From positions 1 to 64,000 of the forward strand of contig CAYVVD010000018.1 of the NCBI GenBank assembly GCA_964454975.1: DNA of 64,000 nucleotides, read 5' to 3'. Positions within the stretch are counted from its first letter, which is position 1. The number at the start of each line of letters is the position of its first letter. A program made the translations under genes and the position numbers. The DNA is from CAYVVD01 sp964454975. GTDB taxonomy: Bacteria > Bacteroidota > Ignavibacteria > Kapaibacteriales > UBA2268. The notes under the pieces were generated by a model. The model did no database searches. It was not told the DNA's origin and worked only from the letters and a program-made list of their open reading frames with translations. This document shows positions 52,534-62,197 of this stretch, in pieces.

Positions 52534-54848
52534 TTAGTCTTTTTATCTCTGAATATTATAATTAATACCAGTGAAACAATTAGAGTTGAAATGCTAATCA
52601 ACAATCCGGTTGAAAATTTGTCTGACTCGTAACTCATTACAATTTTGTGCTTGCCCATAGGTACCGGGATTGCACGGAATGAATAGTTCGCCTTTAAAAC
52701 CGGAACTTCATTACCATCAACATAAGCTTTCCATGCAGGATACCAGATTTCGCTAAAGCACAATATACCATTGTATTGAGTTTCAACTTCGTATGTAAAT
52801 GAGTCGTTCTGGTAATCGGTGCAATTTAAAACAGGTTTATATGACTTCGGTACAGAATCAGGCATGCTTAGTCCATGCTCATCTTCGAGTAATACTGTTT
52901 CATTTAGATCAAAGTTCAAATTCTTGAGTTCTTCCTCGATTTTCTCTTTACCCACATACTTAGCACTATACAACATTCTCGCATGCCCCCAACGGTGTTC
53001 TTTAGTTAATACACCGAATCTTTGCTGCTGTTTGTTGTATTTCAATTCGTATTTGATATTCCAAAGATGATGAATAATTTCAACCGAGTCAATCGGTGGT
53101 GAAACTCTCTTTAATATCAACGGATTATAACCTTCAACAAGGTATAATTCATCCATCATCCCCTGACTCCTGTTCAATGCCAGATATGGTGCATCATAAT
53201 CTCTTGTTTTAACTCTGAATATTTCGCCCGGTAAATCGGGACTGAATGCTTCTTTCAACTCTTTACTCATTTCAAATTTATGCATAGGGTCAAGGCTGGA
53301 TTTGTTAAAGGAACCCCCGGCATTAGTTAAATCAAGGAAGACAATTATTATTAAAATCATTCCGGCTGCAAGGGGTTTTAATATTTTTAAGTATATAAGA
53401 ATTACTACAGCAATAACAGCTGAAAAGTAAAGCAATGCACTCACTCCTGAAGAAGAAATTTCTGTCCGAATCTCTTCAGGAGTTCCCAATCCGTCAAGAA
53501 CCAATCCACCAGCAACAAGTATGGCCATAAACAGCAATATACCTCCCAAAACAAGGATGTAAAGTAGATTGCTTTTCTCACCTGCTTTCTTGAAGAGCTC
53601 ATCGAAACCAATTCCGGCAAGCAGTGAAAAAGCAAGAACAACACAGAACATCATCCTGGCAGGAATCCTGAAGGTACCGTAAAAAGGCAATTCATTAAAA
53701 ATATAGAGCAGGAAACTGTTCGAGCCAAAAGCGTATAATAGCCCGAAAATACTTATAAAAATCAGGAATCTTACATTATTGTCCCTATGCCTCGAAAAAA
53801 TTGCAATCAATCCGAGCAGAAGCGCTGCAACTCCAAAGTAAAAGGCTGTTTCCCAATAGAAATAATATGAAAAGTCTTCATTAAAATCGAGGTAGAAAGT
53901 AGGATTTTCACTTGCTTCAACCTTGCCAAAAACGTGTGGAACAATTGCCGAATAAAGCTGTTTTACCTGTAAAGAACCATGGGTTGCGTACTCGATTGTG
54001 GATTCTTCCCTCTGTGATTGCCCGGCAAGCTCCATTGAAGGTAATAGCTGAACTGCAAATATTCCTGCCGCTATTATAAATGGGATAATCCCTGCTACAA
54101 TTGAAAACACTTTGCTGCCAACCCTGCTTTTTTCTCCAATAAATAGATTAATGCTTTTCCAAATAATAAAAAAGCCCAGGAAAGTGAAGATATACAATGT
54201 AGTCTGCGGGTGACCGGACAGCAGGCTCATCCCTAAAATTAATCCTGCAAAAACTCCGTAGCGTATTGATGAACTGTCTATCGCTTTTATAACAAAAAAG
54301 AGCACCAGCGGAAACCAGGCAAGGTGAATCACAATCATCGGGTGAATTGCATGGCAGACCAACAGCAATGAAAAACTGTATGAAACGGCTCCGATCATCG
54401 CACCAATTTTACTGATTTTGAATTGCGTCGCAAGCCTGTAAAAAGAAGTCTGAGCAATAAAGTAGTGTATAATGATTATAAATTGAAGTATCCAAACCGG
54501 CAAATATCCATCTTCAGTTACAAAGAAAGACAGAATCCTGTAAAAAGGATAGAAAAATCCAACCTGGAGGTCTGCATAAAATGGCATGCCGGCAAATGAA
54601 AAAGGATTCCAGAATGGAATACCCGATTCGAGGGATTCACGTGCTGCAAATGTTTGCAAAGGATAAACAAATTCTACAAAATCTTCCCAGAAAAAGGCAT
54701 TTCCGGCAAGGAAATCCCAAAAGAAAATAATTGTAGTTAAAGCAAACACAGGATATACAACCCACCATTTTAAATCGGTAAAAACAGGAGGCTTATTTGA
54801 TACTGTTTGCTTTTTGGACGCAACTGCTTTGCGGATTTTTTTAGCCAT
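52530..54848 (-). CDS. YfhO-family polytopic membrane protein
   Basis: A 772-residue inner-membrane protein with about 13 hydrophobic segments and a final periplasmic-type beta domain. The N-terminal loop after the first helix (FFWEDFVEFVYPLQTFAARE, then SGIPFWNPFSFAGMPFYAD) is the acidic-residue signature of GT-C-like membrane glycosyltransferases and YfhO. The C-terminal SEIWYPAWKAYVDGNEVPV and FRAIPVPMGKHKIVMSY are typical of YfhO. In Firmicutes YfhO helps glycosylate lipoteichoic acid. In this group the acceptor is unknown; a surface glycolipid or protein is likely. It overlaps the TPR gene by four bases. Confidence 0.85.
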   Translation of the reverse strand: MAKKIRKAVASKKQTVSNKPPVFTDLKWWVVYPVFALTTIIFFWDFLAGNAFFWEDFVEFVYPLQTFAARESLESGIPFWNPFSFAGMPFYADLQVGFFYPFYRILSFFVTEDGYLPVWILQFIIIIHYFIAQTSFYRLATQFKISKIGAMIGAVSYSFSLLLVCHAIHPMIVIHLAWFPLVLFFVIKAIDSSSIRYGVFAGLILGMSLLSGHPQTTLYIFTFLGFFIIWKSINLFIGEKSRVGSKVFSIVAGIIPFIIAAGIFAVQLLPSMELAGQSQREESTIEYATHGSLQVKQLYSAIVPHVFGKVEASENPTFYLDFNEDFSYYFYWETAFYFGVAALLLGLIAIFSRHRDNNVRFLIFISIFGLLYAFGSNSFLLYIFNELPFYGTFRIPARMMFCVVLAFSLLAGIGFDELFKKAGEKSNLLYILVLGGILLFMAILVAGGLVLDGLGTPEEIRTEISSSGVSALLYFSAVIAVVILIYLKILKPLAAGMILIIIVFLDLTNAGGSFNKSSLDPMHKFEMSKELKEAFSPDLPGEIFRVKTRDYDAPYLALNRSQGMMDELYLVEGYNPLILKRVSPPIDSVEIIHHLWNIKYELKYNKQQQRFGVLTKEHRWGHARMLYSAKYVGKEKIEEELKNLNFDLNETVLLEDEHGLSMPDSVPKSYKPVLNCTDYQNDSFTYEVETQYNGILCFSEIWYPAWKAYVDGNEVPVLKANYSFRAIPVPMGKHKIVMSYESDKFSTGLLISISTLIVSLVLIIIFRDKKTK

Positions 54849-55082
54849 TAACTAACCCGTGTAATGAACATACAATAACATGAACTGCCATAATCATAAT
54901 ATCGGCAACAATTTTTCACACTAAATTGAAACTTGCTTGTTGCAATTCGGCATAGGCAATTTATTATAAATTAATCAATGATAGGTGTTTAATGCAAGAT
55001 GAAATAAGTGAAATTTATTAAATCTTATTGGAGGAATATTCTAAAGTAAGCAGACAATAACCTTGTAAATCACAAATTCAAG

Positions 55083-57620
55083 TTATTTCATTTTAACAAA
55101 GGGTATGTTCTCATAAACACCGTTATGGGAAATTATGATAAAATAGACTCCATCATCTACTGAAGAACAGTCCCACTCCAAAATCGCTGAATTTGTACTT
55201 TTGGATATAATATTTATTTCAGTGCTTTCTGCAATCCTTTCGCCGTAAATATTAAAAACTCCTTCAATAGCGAAGTTAAGGTTGAAGCTATTCCATAGTA
55301 CAAGTGTTTTAACAGTTTCTTTAGCTGGTACTGGATACGGAGGGAAAGCATAGAAACTATCGGTATGGTAAATCTTTTCGATTGAATAATCATCTGTGCC
55401 GGTTGATAATTGAACACCATCTATTCTTACCCTATACCAATCCAGTGTTCTTTTATCGTCAGAAAACTTGGCAAGCAAAGTGTTATTTTTGAATAGTAGC
55501 TTTTGAAACGTAGGTAACCCATAATCTCATACAGTATCTTCCTATTTTGTTAAGTCTCCTCTATTTGAGTTTTTAATGAATATATCCTGCCCCATGATAA
55601 AGAATCTATCGCTTATGCAAACAAGTTTTAAATCACGGTATTTACTTTCATCCCATTGGTAAATCGTATCAAGAGAATTATTTTCCTTTTTATATAAAAA
55701 TATTCTTCCGGGCGACGATGAAACAAAAAATGGAGAGTCATTGTTATGTTCATAAACCTGAGTTATTTTGTATTCACCGTTGATTGTTATCAATGGTTCC
55801 CACGTTATCCCTCCATCAATTGATTTGCGAATCTCGAAACCATTTTCAAATTGAAAGTCTGGAGCAAGTTTGAATAATGTAACTAAGCAATAGAGATTCG
55901 CGAGGTTTTCTCCAAAAATATGCTCAATTTTTAGTTCAGGAAATTTTGTAAGAAAGTCCCTTACCCGTAAATTTTAATTTGAGATATTTTGGTAATCAGT
56001 TTTAATTTTATGTAAATAAGATGAATAGCTGTTATCAACGAAAGTTGCGAAGATATAGTTGCCTTCTGTATCCAATACATTTGAATAACTAATATCTTTT
56101 GTTCCAACAACCACTTGGTTTAACAGCAAAGAGATAAATTCAAAAGATTTGCCAAAGTCTGATGAATAGGCGAAATTATTATCTATTAAGATTGTTTGTA
56201 ATGAATCTATTTGAGTAAAACCATCCTTTGGACCTGTGAAAAACCCTTCTCCATCGCTATTAACATAAAATATGGGTGTAGAAATAAACCCTTTGTAATC
56301 GTTTCCAATATTTTCATTGGAGTGAATTGGTTGAAATGTTGTGCCAGAATTTGTTATTGACATAATTACACCGGCATTAGAAACATAATATCTGTAATCA
56401 TTAATCATAAAAACCGGTTCTCCGGGTTCAGTATTGATAATATCATAATAAGTCCCTGGATACATTGATCTAACTTCCCAATTATTGCCTTTGTCAGTTG
56501 TACTAATAATTGTTTTATCACTACCAATTAAATGTATTGAATTTTCACCTGCTTTAACTAACAAGTTATTCGTGAACAATGGATTCCCAATTAGTTCACT
56601 TGTGTAATTTTTAATAATATCTCTAAAATAGTCTCTATTAGTATTGTGATTATCCACTTGTAAATTATATGTGTCCATGTTTAGGCTATTACCGAAAGGA
56701 ATGAATCTTTTCCCGGAATTATCAATTTTGAAAAATAACACGCTATCCACTTTACCATCGAAGAAAGCAACTGAAAATATATCATCACCAATTATGCTTG
56801 AGTTTTTTATTATTTCGTATTTCAATTCCTCTTTGTTCGACTCAATTAATAGTTCCAGTTTCTTGAAATTTTCCAAAAAATAGAGATTATACGTGTCAAT
56901 TTCACCTGTGTCAAACTCCACCTTATTATAAATCTTGAGCAGTGGTTTTCCATGATAATTCTGGATATTTCTTATTTTACAATCATTACATTCCATCAAG
57001 AGATTTAAACTCAGCGTATCTTTAAATCCAAGAGTATCATCAAGTATGAGTATCTTCTCATACACATCTTCCGGCTCATTCCAAGATGAAGGAAGAATTA
57101 AGTTGTTATTTATAAACTCAAAGGGCTTTTGAATCAGGATATTTGTAATAGGACTATAACTAACTTCTTGCAAGTTTGAATCAGAGTATTCATTTATAAA
57201 TTCCAGTTTATAGTTAAAGCACAGAATCTTCTTCAGTGTCCTTATATAAATGTAATTATCACCTGCTGCTATAGAAATAAAAGCGTCGTATTCTTCCAAT
57301 TCGTGTTGGCGATATTCCCAACTTTTACCTCCGTCTGGCGAACGAATAATAATCCCATTATCAATAATTCCCCAAGGAATCCCATCTTTAAGAACAATTT
57401 TATATATTTTCCCATAATCCTGAGTTGAATTCTGCTCCCAGGTTTGACCTTTATCGGTTGAAATCAGGTAAGCCCCTTTATCTCCATAAGCGATTACATT
57501 GCCGTTAATTGAAATGCTACCATAAAATTTGATATTCAAAGGGAAAACTTCAAAATCTTCGCTTAGGGATACCTTTGGTATCAAAATGGATAAGAAGAAT
57601 ATGGTAATTATTCTCAACAT
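55083..57620 (-). pseudogene. T9SS-exported BNR/Asp-box protein interrupted by three in-frame stops
   Basis: One frame runs 846 codons from ATG 57620 (signal peptide RIITIFFLSILIPKVSLS) to 55083. It is broken by TAA at 55974-55976, TAG at 55542-55544 and TGA about 12 bases further on. No frameshift is needed: the translation continues sensibly after each stop. Asp-box (sialidase/sortilin-like) repeats occur on both sides of the first stop (STDKGQTWEQ, SPDGGKSWEY, TTDKGNNWEV, then SIDGGITWEP). After the last stop a sorting-domain-like end follows (YPVPAKETVKTLVL, FNIYGERIAE, VDDGVYFIII). A recently inactivated surface-protein gene is the simplest reading. A start at 57713 is unlikely because it precedes the signal peptide with unconserved sequence. 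Confidence 0.8.
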
Positions 57621-57975
57621 TCTAAATTTAAAAAGTATTTTAAAGTAGAGGCAGTCTTCTAACTGCCCCCCCTCCCTCGGGGAGAAACATGTGGTATATT
57701 CCAAACAATGCAATTGTTATTAATCTATTTAACCTTTTCATTAATCTGCCTCGAAAAAATGAGGAAAACCCGCATACCACAAATGAATGCTGACACTTGA
57801 TTTATAAAATATCTAATCTTTAATTCAAGTTAATGTATGAAAAGATTTTAAGTTTTAAAAACGAGACTTTCAATTAAATTCCAAATAAACCTTTTTAATC
57901 TTTTCAAATAGAATTCATCAATAGCAGCCTTTTTATTAATTTTCGTCTTTGGAAGAAACAAATTGAGGAATAAGC

Positions 57976-58431
57976 ATGAACCTTGAAGCAAAAATAAACG
58001 AAGAGCTAAAGCAATCGCTGAAAAGCGGGAACAAAGTTCGTACTGAAACCCTGCGCTCCCTGAGGGCATCAATCATCGAATTCAACAAGAGTGGTGCCGG
58101 AAGAGAAATGAATGACGACGACGAACTGAAGATTCTCAACTCTAATGCCAAAAAGCGCAGGGATGCAATTGATATGTATAAACAGGGTGGCAGGAGAGAA
58201 CTGGCAGAAAAAGAAGAGCATGAGCTTGCTATTATTGAGGAGTTTCTTCCAAAGCAACTTAGCGACGAGGAACTTGAAGCTGAGCTTATGCCAATAATTT
58301 CAGATGTTGGAGCCACAGGCCATTCTGATTTGGGCAAGGTAATGGGAGCCGCAATGAAATCTCTGAAGGGAAAAGCTGATGGAAACAGGGTCCAGACTAT
58401 GGTCAGAAAGTTAGTAAGTATGATAAAATAA
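57976..58431 (+). CDS. yqeY: GatB/YqeY-domain protein
   Basis: A 151-residue helical protein of the YqeY family, related to the C-terminal tRNA-binding tail of GatB. It shows RTETLRSLRASIIEF, KKRRDAIDMYKQGGR, EEHELAIIEEFLPKQLS, DLGKVMGAAM and VRKLVS. The family's role is unclear; a link to aminoacyl-tRNA amidation has been proposed. mutS2 follows 21 bases later. The 355 bases between the BNR relic's start and this gene show nothing recognisable. Confidence 0.93.
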   Translation: MNLEAKINEELKQSLKSGNKVRTETLRSLRASIIEFNKSGAGREMNDDDELKILNSNAKKRRDAIDMYKQGGRRELAEKEEHELAIIEEFLPKQLSDEELEAELMPIISDVGATGHSDLGKVMGAAMKSLKGKADGNRVQTMVRKLVSMIK

Positions 58432-58452
58432 TAATTGTAAAAAAAGAATTGA

Positions 58453-60801
58453 ATGGAAGAGAGAGAAAATTTACAAATAGAATCACTAAAGCAAATTGAA
58501 TTTTTTGATGTTCTAAAGAATATTTCAGGTTATGCGATTTCTGAACACGGTAAGGAAATTATTTCAAATCTTTTCCCGGATGAGAATCTTGAAAAGGTAA
58601 ACCTGGAATTGGAATATGTATCCGAGATGATGGAAGTCATCTCTATGGAAGATAATATACCGTTCGAAGGCCTTTCTGATGTCAGGCAGTTACTTCACAA
58701 AGCTAAAATTCAAAATTCAGTATTGGGTGCTGACAATTTACTTGAGCTTAAAGAATTCTTCAGGACATCAAGATTAATGTATAATTTCTTCAGCTCGAAA
58801 GACGAAGTCTATCCTAACCTAAATGAACTTGTCGGTGGATTACATAGCAACAAGTTACTCGAAAAACATATTGATGACGCCATTGATGAAACAGGTGATA
58901 TCAAGGATACGGCAACAAGAGAGCTGTTCCGTATCAGGAAGGACATAAACGTAAAATCAGCCCGGCTCCGGAGCCGCATTGATAAAATCATAAAAAAATC
59001 TGCAGAAAACGATATAGTACAGGAAGAGTTTGTAACAATTCGCGAAGGCAGGTTTGTCTTACCTGTTAAAAGCGGCCACAAGAATCACTTCCCGGGGCTT
59101 ATACATGGATCGTCAGCATCAGGAGCTACTGTATTCATCGAGCCCTCAGAAGTTATTGAAATGAATAACGAAATTGCATTACTTCAAAATGAAGAGAAGA
59201 AAGAAATTTACAAGATTTTATTAAACCTAACCGGCGAAGTTGGCAGGGATGCCGTGGAATTTTTAAGAAGTGAAGGAATTCTGACCCATCTCGATTCAAT
59301 TCGTGCAAGAGCATTATATGCACTTGAATATGGCGGTATGAAGCCCGCTTTAAACAACGAAAAATACATCAGGTTAAAAGATATAAGGCACCCATTGCTG
59401 GTTAAAAACAAGGGAAGGAAAAATGTAATTCCGCTTTCAATTGAATTTTCAGGAGAAAAGCTGGGATATCTCATTTCGGGTCCAAATGCAGGGGGAAAAA
59501 CAGTTGCATTAAAATCAATTGGACTTAATATTACAATGGCGCTTAGTGGAATATTTCCCCTTGGAGAATGTAGAACAGATTACAGGGTAGTATATTCATC
59601 AATCGGGGATCACCAGTCTATCGAAAATGACCTGAGCACATTCAGTTCGCAAATGCACCAACTAAGAAAGATCCTTTCAAATTGCGACGCCTCCTCGCTC
59701 GTACTTGCTGATGAAATTGGTTCAGGGACCGATCCCCAGGAAGGCGGGGCTTTAGCGGCATCTATTCTTGAAAGTTTTATTAATGTGAAGTTGTTTTTTA
59801 TTGCCACAACCCACCAGTCTTCACTCAAAACCTTTGCACTGAACAGGAAAGAAATCGAAAATGCATCCCTCGAATTTGACGAAAAGCGTTTAATGCCTAC
59901 ATATCACTTCCTTGCAGGAATCCCCGGTAACAGCTATGCCTTTTTCTTAGCAAGGAATATCGGTTTATCAGACCATGTACTTGAAAGAGCAGAAGATTAC
60001 ATTGGAGAGAAACAGAAAGAACTTGAAGAGGGAATCAACGTACTGCAAAAGTATAAAGGTGAAATTTCCAGATTACGCAGAGAAGCCGAAGAATACAAGA
60101 CCCGTGCTGAAGATTTACTGGAAAAATACAAAGCTAAATATGGAAAAATCCAGGAAAGGCGTGAGGATATAATATCCGAAGCCAAGCTGGAGGCCAGGAA
60201 CCTTTTGAAAGATGCCAATAAACTAATTGAGAAAGCAATCAGGGAAGTTCGCGAAGAGAAACGTGCAATAAAAGAAATAAAAACAGAATTCGAAGAAGAG
60301 AAGAAAAAGATAGCAAAAGAACAACCTAAACCCGGAAAAGTTGAAATTATTTCAAAAGATGCGGAGATTGTTGTTGGAAGTATTGTAAACATTCGTGATA
60401 CAAGTGGTGTCGGGACAGTACTTGAAATCAACGAAAAAAACTCAAATGCACTTGTTGAAGCAAATGGATTAAAATTCAGACTTCCAATAAGCCAGCTTCA
60501 CCTTACAGATAAAAAACCGGAATCCAAAAAACATTCAACAGCCGATTATATTCAGTTTAATGCTAGTTCTCGTATTGATGTAAGAGGTTACCGGGCTGAT
60601 GAAGCCGTCAGAAATGTTGACAATTTTATTTCTGAAGCGCTTGCTGGTGGCATAAACCACCTGACTATAGTACATGGCAAGGGGACAGGCAGCCTGCGAA
60701 ATGCAATCCAGGAATTCCTCAAATACCATCATCATGTAGTAAAATTTAGAAATGGTGAATTAGTCGAAGGCGGAGATGGTGTAACTATTGTTGAGCTTTA
60801 G
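58453..60801 (+). CDS. mutS2: MutS2 family protein (endonuclease MutS2/RqcU-like)
   Basis: A 782-residue MutS homologue without the mismatch-recognition domain. The core/clamp region (residues 1-320) is followed by the ATPase with SGPNAGGKTVALKSIGL near residue 342 and LADEIGSGTDPQEGGALA (Walker B). A long charged coiled coil spans about 520-620. The C-terminal Smr nuclease domain (about 710-782) has IDVRGYRADEAVR and TIVHGKGTGSLR. MutS2 proteins act in recombination control and, in Bacillus, in rescuing collided ribosomes. The 3' end overlaps the convergent kinase gene by 17 bases. Confidence 0.94.
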   Translation: MEERENLQIESLKQIEFFDVLKNISGYAISEHGKEIISNLFPDENLEKVNLELEYVSEMMEVISMEDNIPFEGLSDVRQLLHKAKIQNSVLGADNLLELKEFFRTSRLMYNFFSSKDEVYPNLNELVGGLHSNKLLEKHIDDAIDETGDIKDTATRELFRIRKDINVKSARLRSRIDKIIKKSAENDIVQEEFVTIREGRFVLPVKSGHKNHFPGLIHGSSASGATVFIEPSEVIEMNNEIALLQNEEKKEIYKILLNLTGEVGRDAVEFLRSEGILTHLDSIRARALYALEYGGMKPALNNEKYIRLKDIRHPLLVKNKGRKNVIPLSIEFSGEKLGYLISGPNAGGKTVALKSIGLNITMALSGIFPLGECRTDYRVVYSSIGDHQSIENDLSTFSSQMHQLRKILSNCDASSLVLADEIGSGTDPQEGGALAASILESFINVKLFFIATTHQSSLKTFALNRKEIENASLEFDEKRLMPTYHFLAGIPGNSYAFFLARNIGLSDHVLERAEDYIGEKQKELEEGINVLQKYKGEISRLRREAEEYKTRAEDLLEKYKAKYGKIQERREDIISEAKLEARNLLKDANKLIEKAIREVREEKRAIKEIKTEFEEEKKKIAKEQPKPGKVEIISKDAEIVVGSIVNIRDTSGVGTVLEINEKNSNALVEANGLKFRLPISQLHLTDKKPESKKHSTADYIQFNASSRIDVRGYRADEAVRNVDNFISEALAGGINHLTIVHGKGTGSLRNAIQEFLKYHHHVVKFRNGELVEGGDGVTIVEL

Positions 60802-61939
60802 GCAAAGTAAATGAGAATTTAGTGCCTTTGCCCGGTTCGCTTTCCACGGTAATAATTCCACATTGTTTTTCGACAAGTTCCTTGCAAAGTATTAATCCAA
60901 GCCCTGTACCCGATTCTTTCTTTGTTCCTGGTGTAGAATGTTTCACGTCAAGCTTGAATAGTTTTTGCGTCACTTCTTCAGTCATTCCGATACCGGTGTC
61001 TTCCACAGTGACATGAATAATGTTATCTTCTTCAATAGCAGAAACTGTAATATTATCACCGGGATTAGAAAACTTAACTGCATTTGAAACAAGGTTTCTA
61101 AGCACTGTGCTTAGCATATTTGAATCAGCATAAGCGTTAATTTCTTCAGACACTTCATTATAAAGGGATATTTCCTTTTCATTAGCTGCTGTGGTAATCA
61201 ACTCGAAATTCAGGCTGACAACATCTGCGATTTTTAAGTATTGCGGGTTATATTCCATCCTTCCCATTTGTGCACGTGACCAGTTTAATAGATTTTCAAG
61301 GAATTCAAACAAACTGTTTGCCGCTTTGTGCATAGTTTTAGCGACCCTTGCAATCTCCCCAGGTTCAAGCTGGGCATATTCCGTTGAAAGCAATTCCGAA
61401 AGTCCTAGAAATCCGCTGAAGGGGCCACGTAAATCATGTGCAATTATCGAAAAGAATTTATCTTTTGTGGCAAGTGTATTCTTTAATTCTTCGCTTGTTT
61501 CTTCGAGCCTTTTGTTAAATTCAATAATTTTATCGGTGGCTAATTTTAAACTAAGGTGTGTATTCACCCTTGTTACAAGTTCAAGGGCATTAAAAGGCTT
61601 AGTCAAGTAATCTACTGCCCCAACTTGTAATCCCTTAATCACATCCTCTGTTTCAGACATTCCGGAAAGGAAAATAACCGGGATGTTCTTAGAATTTTCA
61701 TCTTTTTTAAGGATTTCACATACCTCGAAGCCTGTCATCTCCGGCATCATAATATCGAGAAGAATAAGGTCAGGTTTTACATTTTCAACAACTTTAAGGG
61801 CTTGCTTTCCGTTAGAAGCGAATGATATCCTGTATCCTTCATTATTCAAAATGTTGCTTAAAACCTGAAGGTTGCGTGGGACATCATCCACAATTAGTAT
61901 TAACGGGGCTTTCCCTGAATTTGATTTTTCAGCTTCCAT
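60785..61939 (-). CDS. response regulator-histidine kinase hybrid (REC-HisKA-HATPase)
   Basis: A 384-residue cytoplasmic signalling protein. The receiver domain (residues 13-130) has ILIVDD, the phospho-accepting Asp in LILLDIMMPEMTG (near residue 61), FLSGMS and the lysine in DYLTKPFN. A short coiled linker leads to a HisKA domain with FFSIIAHDLRGPF (His near residue 169). The ATPase domain has the N box LRNLVSNAVKFS, the G1 box VEDTGIGM and the G2 box GTGLGLILCKEL. There is no membrane segment or sensor domain, so it is probably fed by another kinase through its receiver. No output regulator is adjacent. Confidence 0.93.
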   Translation of the reverse strand: MEAEKSNSGKAPLILIVDDVPRNLQVLSNILNNEGYRISFASNGKQALKVVENVKPDLILLDIMMPEMTGFEVCEILKKDENSKNIPVIFLSGMSETEDVIKGLQVGAVDYLTKPFNALELVTRVNTHLSLKLATDKIIEFNKRLEETSEELKNTLATKDKFFSIIAHDLRGPFSGFLGLSELLSTEYAQLEPGEIARVAKTMHKAANSLFEFLENLLNWSRAQMGRMEYNPQYLKIADVVSLNFELITTAANEKEISLYNEVSEEINAYADSNMLSTVLRNLVSNAVKFSNPGDNITVSAIEEDNIIHVTVEDTGIGMTEEVTQKLFKLDVKHSTPGTKKESGTGLGLILCKELVEKQCGIITVESEPGKGTKFSFTLPKAQQ

Positions 61940-61991
61940 AATCAGTTTAGGAAATGATCACTAAAGAAACCCTTGTCAAGTTTCTTGCTTG

Positions 61992-62078
61992 CGGAAAGGG
62001 TGGGATTCGAACCCACGGTACCCTTGCAGGTACACACGCTTTCCAGGCGTGCCAGTTAAGCCACTCCTGCACCTTTCC
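61992..62078 (-). tRNA. tRNA-Ser(GGA)
   Basis: 87 bases fold as a class II tRNA: acceptor GGAAAGG/CCTTTCC with discriminator G, a D-arm (GCAGGAGTGGCTTAACTGGC), anticodon stem CACGC/GCGTG with loop CT-GGA-AA, a long variable arm (GTACCTGCAAGGGTAC) and a T-arm with GGTTCGAATCC. The long variable arm and GGA anticodon identify serine (codons UCC/UCU). CCA is not encoded. Confidence 0.96.
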
Positions 62079-62172
62079 ATCTCGCAATAAAATGTAAACT
62101 TATAAAATTTACATAACTTATTCAAAGAGTGAATAACGGCACATAAAGAGAATTTATGTGTTTTAATCTTCT

Positions 62173-62180
62173 TATATTTG
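62173..62180 (+). promoter_or_regulatory. candidate Bacteroidota-type -7 box upstream of the LD-carboxypeptidase
   Basis: TATATTTG exactly matches the TAnnTTTG -7 consensus of Bacteroidota sigma factors and lies 18 bases before the ATG at 62198. A convincing -33 TTG box was not located, so confidence is low. Confidence 0.35.
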
Positions 62181-62197
62181 TAATTCGTACTAAATTA

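Noticed and set aside
55083..57620. Alternative genetic code (stop reassignment) to explain the three in-frame stops
   Set aside because: TAA, TAG and TGA all end normal genes elsewhere in the window at the expected family lengths.
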